A stretch of 49,093 nucleotides of DNA from Chryseobacterium gleum (GTDB lineage: Bacteria; Bacteroidota; Bacteroidia; Flavobacteriales_D; Sanyastnellaceae), in NCBI GenBank assembly GCA_945881835.1, contig CAMCVP010000016.1:1-49093 (forward strand), written 5' to 3'. Below, one piece after another: positions 21,910 through 29,902 of the stretch (the first letter of the stretch is position 1; the number at the start of each line of letters is the position of its first letter). A model generated the notes under the pieces. That model ran no database searches, had not been told where the DNA came from, and worked only from the letters and a program-made list of their open reading frames with translations. The position numbers and the translations under genes are program-made.

Positions 21910-23253
21910 ATGAAAAAAGGAATTTTGTGGTTAATGTTTGTAATGCTGTCTGTCTATTCTTGGGCACAGCCAGGCAAGACCATAGATAAAATTATTGGAG
22001 GGGTGGGTGCTGAAGTTGTTCTTCTTTCCGATTTAGAAAATGCCAAATTTGAATTAACGCAAGGGAAGTCACAATTGCCAGCTGAAAAGGAGTGTTCAAT
22101 CTTTGAGAATCTTTTGTATCAAAAACTTTTGTTGCATCAAGCCAAAGTAGACAGTGTTGAAGTAACCGACGGTGAAGTGAATGCGCAAGTGGAAAAACGA
22201 ATCACCTACTTCGTGGAGATGTTGGGAAGCGTAGAACAATTTGAAACGTATTACGGAAAGCCAATCTCGCAGTTGAAAGTAGATTTCTTCGACATGATTC
22301 GCGATCAACTTTTAACTCAAAAGAAGCAAGAAGAAATAACGAAGAATGTAAAAATCACGCCGTCACAAGTGTTGAAATACTACCAGTCTTTGCCCATCGA
22401 TTCTTTGCCGCTAATCGGAGAACAAGTGCAGTATTCACAGATCGTGATTGCTCCATTAATTCCAGAGAGCGAAAATCAAAAAGTGATTCATTTTCTAGAC
22501 AGTGTTCGAAACGATATCGCATCTGGACGCACAAGCATGACCATTCAAGCGCGCCGTCACAGCGAAGATCCGGGATCGAAATTCAAAGGCGGTTGTTACG
22601 ACATGATTCGCAAAGGAAGCTTCGTTCCAGAATACGAGTCTGCAGTTTTCACCACAGACGAAGGAAATTACTCTCCCGTATTTAAGTCTACCTATGGATA
22701 TCATTTTGTGAAGGTGGTTGAAAAGCGTGGCGATTACTACCGCGCATGCCACATCTTAATGTCACCGAAAATCAAGGACGAAGATTTCAATCGATGTAAA
22801 TATCAAATAGATTCCGTCTATGCTGAATTGAAAGCTAAAAAGATTTCATTCAATGCTGCCGCTGCAAGATTCAGCACCGATGAAGAAACGAAGAATCAAG
22901 CAGGAAAAATAATGAATATGCAAACAGGTGGAACACGTCATGATGTTGCCACGTTGTCTGCAGAGTTGAATTTGACATTATCTAAATTGAAGGAAGGAGA
23001 ATTGTCTGAACCACAATTGGCGAAGCAGCCCAACGGTAAAGATGCATATGTAATTTATCAATTAGACGCCCGCATTCCTGCACACAGAGCGAACATGGAG
23101 CAAGACTATGAATTGTTCCAAGCGAAAACAGAAAGCATAGAGCGTCAAGCTGCAACAGACTTGTGGGTTGCGAAAGCACTTAAGAAGAACTACTCATTCA
23201 TGGACGAGCAGTTTAAGAACTGCACGTTTCAATTCAACTGGAATAAAAAATAA
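21910..23253 (+). CDS. SurA-type peptidyl-prolyl isomerase
   Basis: 447 residues, about the length of E. coli SurA. Signal peptide MKKGILWLMFVMLSVYSWAQP, then the SurA opening (IDKIIGGVGAEVVLLSDLENAKFEL) and helical N-domain. The first parvulin domain is ~175-280 (VQYSQIVIAPLIPES ... HSEDPGSKFKGGCYDMIRKGSF ... STYGYHFVKVVEKRGDYY) and the second is ~280-390 (RACHILMSPKIKDEDF ... FSTDEETKNQAGKIMN). It is expected to escort barrels to the outer membrane. It precedes a MoxR ATPase gene by 4 nt. Confidence 0.9.
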   Translation: MKKGILWLMFVMLSVYSWAQPGKTIDKIIGGVGAEVVLLSDLENAKFELTQGKSQLPAEKECSIFENLLYQKLLLHQAKVDSVEVTDGEVNAQVEKRITYFVEMLGSVEQFETYYGKPISQLKVDFFDMIRDQLLTQKKQEEITKNVKITPSQVLKYYQSLPIDSLPLIGEQVQYSQIVIAPLIPESENQKVIHFLDSVRNDIASGRTSMTIQARRHSEDPGSKFKGGCYDMIRKGSFVPEYESAVFTTDEGNYSPVFKSTYGYHFVKVVEKRGDYYRACHILMSPKIKDEDFNRCKYQIDSVYAELKAKKISFNAAAARFSTDEETKNQAGKIMNMQTGGTRHDVATLSAELNLTLSKLKEGELSEPQLAKQPNGKDAYVIYQLDARIPAHRANMEQDYELFQAKTESIERQAATDLWVAKALKKNYSFMDEQFKNCTFQFNWNKK

Positions 23254-23257
23254 TACC

Positions 23258-24223
23258 ATGACCACATTTACATCAGATGCAGAAGCGTTAGATGCGTTGA
23301 AGGAAAAATACAACGCACTGAAATTCGAGATTCAAAAGGTAATGGTCGGACAAGACGAAGCCGTGCGCGACGTTATTATTTCAATCTTGGGAAATGGTCA
23401 CTGTCTGCTTGTAGGTGTTCCTGGATTGGCTAAAACCCTTTTGGTAAATACACTTTCGCAAGTATTGGGTTTGTCTTTCAATCGCATTCAATTCACGCCC
23501 GACTTAATGCCGAGCGATATCATTGGCTCTGAAATTTTAGATGAATCACGTCAGTTTAAATTCATCAAAGGCCCTTTGTTTTCGAACATCATTTTGGCCG
23601 ATGAGATTAACCGTACTCCTCCAAAAACACAAAGTGCTTTGTTGGAAGCCATGCAAGAGCGTCGCGTAACAGCAGGCGGTGTAACACACGTATTGCCTTC
23701 TCCGTTTTTCGTTTTAGCAACGCAAAACCCCATAGAACAAGAAGGAACTTATCCGTTGCCTGAAGCGCAATTGGACCGTTTCATGTTCAACATTTGGGTC
23801 GACTATCCAACCTTAGCGGAAGAGTTAGTTATTGTAAAGCAAACAACTTCAGGCGTGTCGCAAACGCTTTCTCCGGTTATTTCTTCTGAAGAAATTCAGT
23901 TCTATCAGCAGTTGATTCGTAAGATGCCGGTTCCCGATAATGTTATTGAGTATGCTGTTCGTTTGGTTGCGAAGACGCGTCCGAACAGAGAGAATGCAGA
24001 TCCATTGGCGAATCAATACCTCAGCTGGGGTGCTGGTCCGCGCGCTTCTCAATTTTTAATTGTTGGAGCGAAAGTGAACGCTGCGTTGAACGGAAAATAC
24101 AGTCCAGATATTGAAGACGTAAAGGCCGTTGCATTGCCAATTCTTCGTCACCGTATCGTGCGCAATTACAAAGCTGAAGCCGATGGTTATTCAGTAGAGA
24201 AGATTGTTGCACAACTCCTCTAA
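23258..24223 (+). CDS. MoxR family AAA+ ATPase
   Basis: 321 residues from ATG 23258; the longer open frame upstream is a shadow of the foldase gene. AAA_3 core: Walker A GVPGLAKTLLV (~50), the segment IQFTPDLMPSDIIGSEIL, Walker B IILADEINRTPPKTQSALLEAMQE, sensor FVLATQNPIEQEGTYPLPEAQLDRF. The C-terminal lid (~220-321) ends with EDVKAVALPILRHRIVRNYKAEADG. MoxR proteins act as chaperone-like ATPases, often with VWA and DUF58 proteins; none of these follow here. Its pairing with the SurA genes is a recurrent Bacteroidota order. Confidence 0.93.
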   Translation: MTTFTSDAEALDALKEKYNALKFEIQKVMVGQDEAVRDVIISILGNGHCLLVGVPGLAKTLLVNTLSQVLGLSFNRIQFTPDLMPSDIIGSEILDESRQFKFIKGPLFSNIILADEINRTPPKTQSALLEAMQERRVTAGGVTHVLPSPFFVLATQNPIEQEGTYPLPEAQLDRFMFNIWVDYPTLAEELVIVKQTTSGVSQTLSPVISSEEIQFYQQLIRKMPVPDNVIEYAVRLVAKTRPNRENADPLANQYLSWGAGPRASQFLIVGAKVNAALNGKYSPDIEDVKAVALPILRHRIVRNYKAEADGYSVEKIVAQLL

Positions 24224-24233
24224 TTGTTCAGGG

Positions 24234-25343
24234 GTGCGTATTGCCATTAATACCCGTTTGCTTATTCCAGGAAAACTGGAAGGCATAGGACGCTTCACGT
24301 ATGAGACCATTAAGCGATTGGCACACCGATTTCCCGAGCATGAATTTCATTTATTAAGCGATCGGAAGAAAGACGATCATTGGCAGTTTGGAAAAAATGT
24401 ATTTCAATACCGCATTTTTCCTCCTGCACGCAGACCGTGGTTATTCGATTGGTGGTTCGATTACAGCGTGCCTTTTGTATTGAAAAAAATAAAGGCAGAT
24501 GTTTTTGTTTCTCCAGATGCACACGCCTCGCGCAGATGTCCCGTCCCGCAACTTACTGTAATACACGACATCAATTTCGTTCACTATCCCGAGTTTATGC
24601 CGAAGAAGTATGCGAACTACTGGAACAGTAGAACAGCAGATTTTGTGAAGTTGAGCACCCGCTTAGCAACCGTGAGTGAATTCAGTAGAGCAGATATTTC
24701 GAAAACGTTCAATGTTCTAGAAACCGCCATCGACGTGCTTTGCAACGGCATTGATCACACGTTTGCTCCAGTAGAAGAACACAAGAAGGAAGTCATTCGC
24801 GATCGTTTCGCACAAGGAAAAAAATATTTTTTATTCGTCGGTGCCTTGCATCCAAGGAAGAACGTGCACCGCGTGGTTGAGGCATTCAATGCGGCCGTAG
24901 AGCAAGGCGTTGAATCTTCATTGGTAATTGCAGGAAACAAGTTTTGGCATTATCCGGAATTGGATGCTGCCTTAGCGAAAATCAATTACCGAACGAACAT
25001 TCGGTTTTTAGGACACGTGCATACTGCCGATCTTCCTTTGCTCCTGTCGGCAGCTGAAGGGCTCGTCTTTCCAAGTCTCTACGAGGGATTCGGAATCCCG
25101 TTGATTGAAGCGGAAGCATGTGGCGTTCCAGTTGTTGCTTCAAGAGGAACGGTGATGGAAGAGGTTTCAAACGGATCGGCGTTCTTCGTGAATCCAACGG
25201 AGGTAGCTGAAATAGCCGAGGCCATTGTAAAGATTGAACAGGGACAGCGCAATCCAGTTATGCGCGAGCACACATACACGTGGGATAAAGCAGCGGAGCT
25301 GTTGTGGGAGAGCATTCAACAAACCCTTCAACACAAGAAGTAA
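24234..25343 (+). CDS. Glycosyltransferase family 1/4
   Basis: 369 residues from GTG 24234 (VRIAINTRLLIPGKLEGIGRF); no ATG fits, and TTG 24204 would start inside the MoxR gene. GT-B fold: N-terminal Rossmann-like half with YETIKRLAHRFPEHEFHLLSD and ADVFVSPDAHASRRCPVPQLTVIHDINFVHYPE. The donor-binding C-terminal half carries YFLFVGALHPRKNVHRVVEAF and the EGFGIPLIEAEACGVPVV E-x7-E motif near residue 290. It transfers a sugar from an NDP donor, most likely for a surface polysaccharide given the downstream acylation genes. It begins 10 nt after moxR, and the next gene starts 1 nt after its stop. Confidence 0.9.
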   Translation: MRIAINTRLLIPGKLEGIGRFTYETIKRLAHRFPEHEFHLLSDRKKDDHWQFGKNVFQYRIFPPARRPWLFDWWFDYSVPFVLKKIKADVFVSPDAHASRRCPVPQLTVIHDINFVHYPEFMPKKYANYWNSRTADFVKLSTRLATVSEFSRADISKTFNVLETAIDVLCNGIDHTFAPVEEHKKEVIRDRFAQGKKYFLFVGALHPRKNVHRVVEAFNAAVEQGVESSLVIAGNKFWHYPELDAALAKINYRTNIRFLGHVHTADLPLLLSAAEGLVFPSLYEGFGIPLIEAEACGVPVVASRGTVMEEVSNGSAFFVNPTEVAEIAEAIVKIEQGQRNPVMREHTYTWDKAAELLWESIQQTLQHKK

Positions 25344-25344
25344 A

Positions 25345-26754
25345 ATGCTATTCAATTCCATTGAGTTCTTTTTATTTTTTCCTCTTGTAACAGCGTTGTA
25401 TTTCTTATTGCCTCATCAATGGCGCTGGCTCATGCTTTTGATAGCGAGCTCTGTGTTCTACATGTTTTTTGTTCCGGCCTATATTTTCATATTGCTTGCG
25501 ACCATTGTCGTTGATTATGCAGCGGCTATTCAAATTGAAAAAAGTTCGAAGCCTCATGCGCGACGGTGGTTAATTGGAAGTATCATTAGCACGTGCTTGA
25601 TTTTGGCGGTGTTCAAATACTTCAATTTTTTCATCGATAATTTCAACGGCATTGCCAGTTTAATCGGTTGGAATTATTCGTTGAATACGCTCAGCATTCT
25701 TCTGCCCATTGGGCTTTCCTTCCACACCTTTCAGAGTTTAAGTTATGTGGTGGAAGTGTATCGCGGCAACCAAAAGGCTGAACGACATTTCGGGATTTAT
25801 TCGCTGTATGTCATGTTCTATCCCCAGTTGGTTGCAGGTCCTATTGAACGACCGCAGAATGTCCTGCATCAATTTCGTGAAAAGCATTCACTCACCTACT
25901 GGAATGTTTCTGCTGGAATGCAACGCATCGTGTGGGGATTGTTTAAGAAGGTGGTGATAGCAGATAACTTGGCGCAATTTGTTTCTCCAGTCTATGAGCA
26001 CGCAGAGACTGTTTCTTGGATGTACCTCAGCATTGCAGTGGTCTTCTTCAGCTTTCAGATCTATTGCGATTTCAGTGGTTACAGCGACATTGCCATTGGA
26101 GCAGCGCGTGTGATGGGATTCCGGCTCATGGAAAATTTTAAGCTGCCTTATCGTTCTACTGGTGTGGGCATGTTTTGGTCGAAGTGGCACATCTCGCTTT
26201 CCACGTGGTTCAGAGATTACGTATACATTCCTCTAGGTGGAAATCGAAAGGGTGCGGCACGCACGTCGTTGAACTTGTTCATTGTATTCGCCATTAGCGG
26301 ATTCTGGCACGGTGCGAATTGGACCTTTGTCGTTTGGGGAATGGCTCACGGACTGTGGTTGGTTTTGGAAAACCGAATGAACGTTCGGTGGGAAGGAAAA
26401 TGGAAGATACTTTTCGGGACGTTGATCACGTTTGTGGGGGTGTCTTTTTTATGGATCTTTTTCAGAGCACAATCTTTCGAGCAAGCGACGCAGGTTATCA
26501 AGGGGATTGTAACGTTTCAGTCGCAGCCCGGATTTCTTCCTTCGGTGTTTGTCCCGTTAAACGGTGCAGTTATCATTGGAAAGATCTTAATGCTAATTGT
26601 ATTTGTGCTTATTGACAGAAGGGTAACGGAAATTGTATTGGGAACACGAGCAATCGGTTCCAATCGGAAGGTGTGGTTATTCGCTGCGCTGTTGGCGTGT
26701 TTGGCGTTGTTTGGACAATGGGGAAAAGTTGATTTTATATATTTCCAATTTTAA
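25345..26754 (+). CDS. MBOAT family O-acyltransferase (AlgI-like)
   Basis: 469 residues from ATG 25345. About ten to twelve membrane helices, starting SIEFFLFFPLVTALYFLLPHQWRW, the standard AlgI-like opening. Motifs: LPIGLSFHTFQSLSYVVEVYRG, YPQLVAGPIERP, FSFQIYCDFSGYSDIAIGAARVMGF, WSKWHISLSTWFRDYVYIPLGGNRKG and SGFWHGANWTFVVWG with the catalytic histidine. Such proteins pass an acyl (usually acetyl) group across the inner membrane for polysaccharide or teichoic-acid modification. The following SGNH-like gene overlaps its stop (TAATG) and is the expected partner. Confidence 0.93.
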   Translation: MLFNSIEFFLFFPLVTALYFLLPHQWRWLMLLIASSVFYMFFVPAYIFILLATIVVDYAAAIQIEKSSKPHARRWLIGSIISTCLILAVFKYFNFFIDNFNGIASLIGWNYSLNTLSILLPIGLSFHTFQSLSYVVEVYRGNQKAERHFGIYSLYVMFYPQLVAGPIERPQNVLHQFREKHSLTYWNVSAGMQRIVWGLFKKVVIADNLAQFVSPVYEHAETVSWMYLSIAVVFFSFQIYCDFSGYSDIAIGAARVMGFRLMENFKLPYRSTGVGMFWSKWHISLSTWFRDYVYIPLGGNRKGAARTSLNLFIVFAISGFWHGANWTFVVWGMAHGLWLVLENRMNVRWEGKWKILFGTLITFVGVSFLWIFFRAQSFEQATQVIKGIVTFQSQPGFLPSVFVPLNGAVIIGKILMLIVFVLIDRRVTEIVLGTRAIGSNRKVWLFAALLACLALFGQWGKVDFIYFQF

Positions 26755-27686
26755 TGAAGTTAATGATTCGAAATAGTTTGAAAGTCTTGCTTGCTGCGTT
26801 TGCGATTTACGTTGCGGTGATTTTCATTTTTTCGAATGTGCAATTAATCGATCGAAGAATGTCGTTGTTCTTCGTTCCGAATTTGCAACGCAACGGTGGA
26901 CAGGAGTTGCAGATGATGCACGACTTAACTTCCAACCAAATAAAATACGACGCCATTGTTTTAGGCTCTTCTCATGCCTACAGGGGTTACGACCCAAGGA
27001 TATTTGAGCAATCGGGAATTAGTCTTTTCAATTCAGGAACAAGCGCGCAGAATGCGAAAGGATCGTTGGTGTTGTACAATGAATACTTGAGAGACCGAGC
27101 CGATGTTTTCATTTTAGATGTTTACGATCCGGTGTTCGAGTTGGAAGGAACCGAAAGTAACATGCGATTGATTCAGAACGTGCCTTCAAATGCTGCGGCC
27201 TTTGCCTTGGTGAGGCAGGAAGTGAAGATGTATACGCTGAACGCCCTTGCGGTGCGATTAGCGAGTATGAATGTGAAAGACGAAGCACCGAATGCCGACT
27301 ACATTAAAAACGGCTTCTGTGAGAAGAAAGGAATCTTGTATGCTGTTGAGCCCTTGAACGATTCGGTCTTCGATGCGAACGAAGAGATGTTCGTGGCATT
27401 CGAAACAATGATTAAGCAAATGCAAGCAGATGGTAAGCGCATTGTCTTGTGCAGTCATCCGCTTCCCGCTTCAGCGGGACTGCACAATTATCACGATAAA
27501 TTTCTAGCACGTTTCACTCCGCTTATCCAACGCCTCGGCGTTCCTTACATCGATCTTACTTACTATACCGAAGGTTTTGGTATAAACGAGTTTGCAGACC
27601 TTTCGCATTTGAATCAGCAAGGGGTCGTGTTGTACAATCAGCTGCTTCTTCAGAACACAACTTTCCGCGAAGCGGTCATCCCGTAG
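26754..27686 (+). CDS. SGNH-hydrolase-like membrane-anchored protein (O-acetylation partner)
   Basis: 310 residues. One N-terminal membrane anchor (SLKVLLAAFAIYVAVIFIFSNV), then an extracytoplasmic SGNH-type domain: AIVLGSSHAYRGYDPRIF (block I, with GSSH in place of GDS), IFILDVYDP, and DLSHLNQQGVVLYNQL near the C-terminus (Asp-x-x-His block V). It probably completes acetyl transfer from the MBOAT protein to the polysaccharide, as AlgJ/AlgX/DltD do. The final residues REAVIP and the stop codon are encoded by the GTCATC repeat array that begins here, so the natural C-terminus appears to have been replaced by repeat sequence. Confidence 0.8.
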   Translation: MKLMIRNSLKVLLAAFAIYVAVIFIFSNVQLIDRRMSLFFVPNLQRNGGQELQMMHDLTSNQIKYDAIVLGSSHAYRGYDPRIFEQSGISLFNSGTSAQNAKGSLVLYNEYLRDRADVFILDVYDPVFELEGTESNMRLIQNVPSNAAAFALVRQEVKMYTLNALAVRLASMNVKDEAPNADYIKNGFCEKKGILYAVEPLNDSVFDANEEMFVAFETMIKQMQADGKRIVLCSHPLPASAGLHNYHDKFLARFTPLIQRLGVPYIDLTYYTEGFGINEFADLSHLNQQGVVLYNQLLLQNTTFREAVIP

Positions 27687-27831
27687 GGTCATCCGCATTG
27701 CGGTCATCACGAAGTGTCGTGTCATCGCGTAGCGTCATCACAACGTGTTGTGTCATCCCATAGGGTCATCGCGCAGCGTCATCCACGAAGTGGTCATCCG
27801 CATTGCGGTCATCACGAAGTGTCGTGTCATC
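27675..27831. repeat. Array of eleven GTCATC hexamers separated by mini-palindromes
   Basis: Exact GTCATC begins at 27675, 27688, 27703, 27721, 27734, 27752, 27765, 27778, 27793, 27808 and 27826. Spacers are 7, 9 or 12 nt and nearly all are small inverted repeats: CCGTAGG, CGCATTGCG, ACGAAGTGTCGT, GCGTAGC, ACAACGTGTTGT, CCATAGG, GCGCAGC, CACGAAGTG. The arms differ between copies but stay complementary. The array starts inside the end of the SGNH-like gene (preceded by CGCGAAGCG) and stops just before the tRNA-Phe terminator. It lacks the long uniform spacers of a CRISPR. Confidence 0.85.
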
Positions 27832-27852
27832 ACGAAGTGTTGGGTAATAAAA

Positions 27853-27876
27853 AAACCCATTCGTTTGAATGGGTTT
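27853..27876 (-). terminator. Terminator of tRNA-Phe
   Basis: AAACCCATTC (27853-27862), loop GTTT, GAATGGGTTT (27867-27876). Read on the minus strand, the stem is followed by seven T, 8 nt past the tRNA-Phe end. Confidence 0.85.
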
Positions 27877-27884
27877 CTCTTCTG

Positions 27885-27957
27885 TGGTGCCACCGGGATT
27901 CGAACCTGGGACACAAGGATTTTCAGTCCTTTGCTCTACCAACTGAGCTATGGCACC
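27885..27957 (-). tRNA. tRNA-Phe (GAA)
   Basis: 73 nt on the minus strand with acceptor stem GGTGCCA/TGGCACC, D-arm GCTCAGTTGGTAGAGC, anticodon loop CTGAAAA giving anticodon GAA, and T-arm with GGTTCGAATCC. Discriminator A; the 3' CCA is not encoded. Opposite strand to the tRNA-Ser that follows. Confidence 0.97.
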
Positions 27958-28019
27958 GAAGCGGTGGCAAATATAATCATTTATTTCAATTCACCTATAT
28001 TTGCAACTCAAATTTTTCG

Positions 28020-28104
28020 GGAGAGATGTCAGAGTGGTCGATCGAGCACGCTTGGAAAGCGTGTGTATTGAAAGGTACCGAGGGTTCGAATCCCTCTCTC
28101 TCCG
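28020..28104 (+). tRNA. tRNA-Ser (GGA)
   Basis: 85 nt, class II with a long variable arm. Acceptor GGAGAGA/TCTCTCC, discriminator G, anticodon stem CACGC/GCGTG with loop TTGGAAA (anticodon GGA), T-arm GAGGG-TTCGAAT-CCCTC. No encoded CCA. An integrase gene starts 253 nt downstream, so its 3' end is a plausible integration site. Confidence 0.97.
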
Positions 28105-28139
28105 CTGGAACACTTGCGAATAACATCGCAAGAAACTGC

Positions 28140-28173
28140 AAAAGCCCGTCAAACACACGTCTGACGGGCTTTT
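28140..28173 (+). terminator. Terminator of tRNA-Ser
   Basis: AAAAGCCCGTCA (28140-28151), 10-nt loop, TGACGGGCTTTT (28162-28173) plus T run: a perfect 12-bp stem 36 nt after the tRNA. Confidence 0.93.
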
Positions 28174-28237
28174 TGCTTTTTAGTGCTTTTGCAACGAGAA
28201 GCAAAAAAACGCAGATTTTGGCATTTTTCGCGAGCGT

Positions 28238-28278
28238 AAAACGAGCGCGTAAAATTTCTGAAATTACGCGCTCGTTTT
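28238..28278. repeat. Long GC-rich inverted repeat before the integrase
   Basis: A perfect 15-bp inverted repeat (28238-28252 against 28264-28278; core CGAGCGCGTAA) with an 11-nt loop. The loop can itself pair as AATTTC/GAAATT, extending the structure with a 2-nt bulge. A partial direct copy (CGAGCGTAAAA) sits just upstream at 28231-28241. No T tail follows, so it is not an obvious terminator. Possible recombination or regulatory site of the element. Confidence 0.7.
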
Positions 28279-28318
28279 GCGGGGTTAATTTGCGCTGAAC
28301 TGCTCATGTTTGCTGACG

Positions 28319-28346
28319 TTGATTCATTTTCATGTAACTAGTTTTG
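28319..28346 (+). promoter_or_regulatory. Possible integrase promoter
   Basis: TTG at 28319-28321, 17-bp gap, TAGTTTTG at 28339-28346, an exact TAnnTTTG -7 box. It leaves a leader of only a few bases before the ATG at 28357 or 28360. Confidence 0.45.
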
Positions 28347-28356
28347 TAAACATTAC

Positions 28357-29592
28357 ATGATGAAAATAAATCCAATTCAACTGCATTTCTTTCCAAAAAA
28401 GAAAACAAACAATTCAATCCATTCGCTTTACATGCGGATGCAAATTGGGAGCGAACGATGCGATATCTCATTGAAGTATGAGCTTTCCAAAGAGTCGTGG
28501 GATAAATCGAACCAAAGGTTGAAGCCGAAGCATCGCGATCAGACTCGAGTGTCAGTTCTTATGAATGAGTATCGTCACCGCGCGCATGCTATTTATCAAG
28601 AGAGTATTCAGCTTGGAAAGTCGCCTTCGGTGTTTGACGTAAGAAACGAATTGCTAGGTATTCCAGATGAAGGTGTTTCAGCATCTTGTATTTTCGAAAT
28701 GTTTCGAAAGGCCATCGATCGCAAAAGAGCGCTCGCAGGAGAAAACAACTCAGCTGCTACCATTCAGAAGTACGGACGCACGAAGGGGCACTTGGAAAAT
28801 TTTGTGAAGGCCACCTTCAACAAGAGCATATTTCCTTGTGAAGACATTACGTTAAAGTTCATTGAAGATTTCGAAGTCTATCTGAAGAATCGAGGCAATT
28901 GTCAGCATAACTCTGCCATGAAGCACATTCAAACCTTTCGAACGATTTTCAAAACGGCCATTGCACATGGATACGTCAAAAATGATCCGTTTGCAAATTA
29001 CAAGATTCGTTTGCAAGAGGTCGTTCGCGATTGTTTGAATCAAGACGAAATCAACCGCATAGAATCGGTCGAGTTGAGCAACAAGAAACTAATGCGGGTG
29101 CGCGACTTCTTTTTGTTCTCGTGCTATACGGGATTGGCTTATGCTGAAATATACAATCTGAAAGCGAAGAACATTCAATTGGAGAACGGTCAATATTGGA
29201 TTCGTACGAGAAGATTGAAGACGAATGTCATTACGAATGTTCCACTTTTGGAGAAGCCGAGGGCAATCTTGTTGAAGTACAACAGCAAATTGCACGAGCT
29301 AGCCGACAACGACTTGGTGTTCCCCATTTTGAGCAATCAAAAGACGAACGACTACCTGAAAATCATTGCGCTTCATTGTGGAATAACAAAGAACCTGCAT
29401 TTCCATTTGGCTAGACACTCATTTGCGACAACTGTTTTGTTAACCAACGGAGTTCCCATAGAGAGTGTATCGTCTATGTTGGGGCACAAACGCATTGCTA
29501 CTACGCAACATTATGCGAAGATGGTCGATAAGAAATTGGAAGAAGATATGCAGAAACTTCAGAGTAGACTGAGTGCTTTGAATGGGAAATAG
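28357..29592 (+). CDS. Tyrosine recombinase/integrase (Bacteroidota phage_int_SAM type)
   Basis: 411 residues. An N-terminal arm-binding part (KINPIQLHFFPKKKTNNSIHSLYMRMQIGSERC), a SAM-like core-binding domain (~110-215, TIQKYGRTKGHLENF ... HNSAMKHIQTFRTIFKTAIAHGYVKNDPF) and a catalytic domain. Catalytic signs: HFHLARHSFATT (HxxR), MLGHKRIATTQHYAKM (His and the Tyr nucleophile). The first catalytic arginine position is occupied by Ala in CYTGLAYAEI, where classical enzymes have TGLRxxEI; this is common in Bacteroidota mobile-element integrases such as the IntDOT group. Location behind tRNA-Ser suggests the integrase of an integrated element or its remnant. Confidence 0.92.
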   Translation: MMKINPIQLHFFPKKKTNNSIHSLYMRMQIGSERCDISLKYELSKESWDKSNQRLKPKHRDQTRVSVLMNEYRHRAHAIYQESIQLGKSPSVFDVRNELLGIPDEGVSASCIFEMFRKAIDRKRALAGENNSAATIQKYGRTKGHLENFVKATFNKSIFPCEDITLKFIEDFEVYLKNRGNCQHNSAMKHIQTFRTIFKTAIAHGYVKNDPFANYKIRLQEVVRDCLNQDEINRIESVELSNKKLMRVRDFFLFSCYTGLAYAEIYNLKAKNIQLENGQYWIRTRRLKTNVITNVPLLEKPRAILLKYNSKLHELADNDLVFPILSNQKTNDYLKIIALHCGITKNLHFHLARHSFATTVLLTNGVPIESVSSMLGHKRIATTQHYAKMVDKKLEEDMQKLQSRLSALNGK

Positions 29593-29678
29593 GGTTGCGC
29601 AGAAGTTGCGTAAGTGACGGCCTGTTTATTCGTTTTTCGAATGTTGTTTTTTGAAGATTTGTGAAAATAAATATTACC

Positions 29679-29897
29679 ATGAAAGAAAGTAACAATCCAA
29701 ACAAATGGCTAACGAAAAAAGACTTGACTCGTTACCTACCCATCTCTCTTCGATCGATTGAAAATTATGTCAAGAAGGGACTATTCATAGCCCATAGATT
29801 GGGTGGAAAAATCCTGTTCAACATAGAACAAATCGACGAAGCGATTCAGAATAGCGCAATGCCCTTGATGACCCGATTTACGAAAACGAATAAATAA
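29679..29897 (+). CDS. Excisionase-like helix-turn-helix protein
   Basis: 72 residues from ATG 29679 (GTG 29661 is an alternative). The sequence NKWLTKKDLTRYLPISLRSIENYVKKGLFIAHRLGGKILFNIEQIDEAIQ is the compact winged HTH_17/MerR-like fold of excisionases, with the RxGGKxLF wing. It follows the integrase by 86 bp, and such a pair usually controls excision direction. It could also be a transcriptional regulator of the element. Confidence 0.78.
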   Translation: MKESNNPNKWLTKKDLTRYLPISLRSIENYVKKGLFIAHRLGGKILFNIEQIDEAIQNSAMPLMTRFTKTNK

Positions 29898-29902
29898 AAA
29901 CA

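Noticed and set aside
27675-27831. The GTCATC array as a CRISPR
   Set aside because: Repeats are 6 nt and spacers 7-12 nt with palindromic content; no cas genes are near.
27714-28298. A 194-codon open frame across the repeat array and both tRNAs
   Set aside because: It overlaps structural RNA genes and repeat DNA, and its translation shows no domain.
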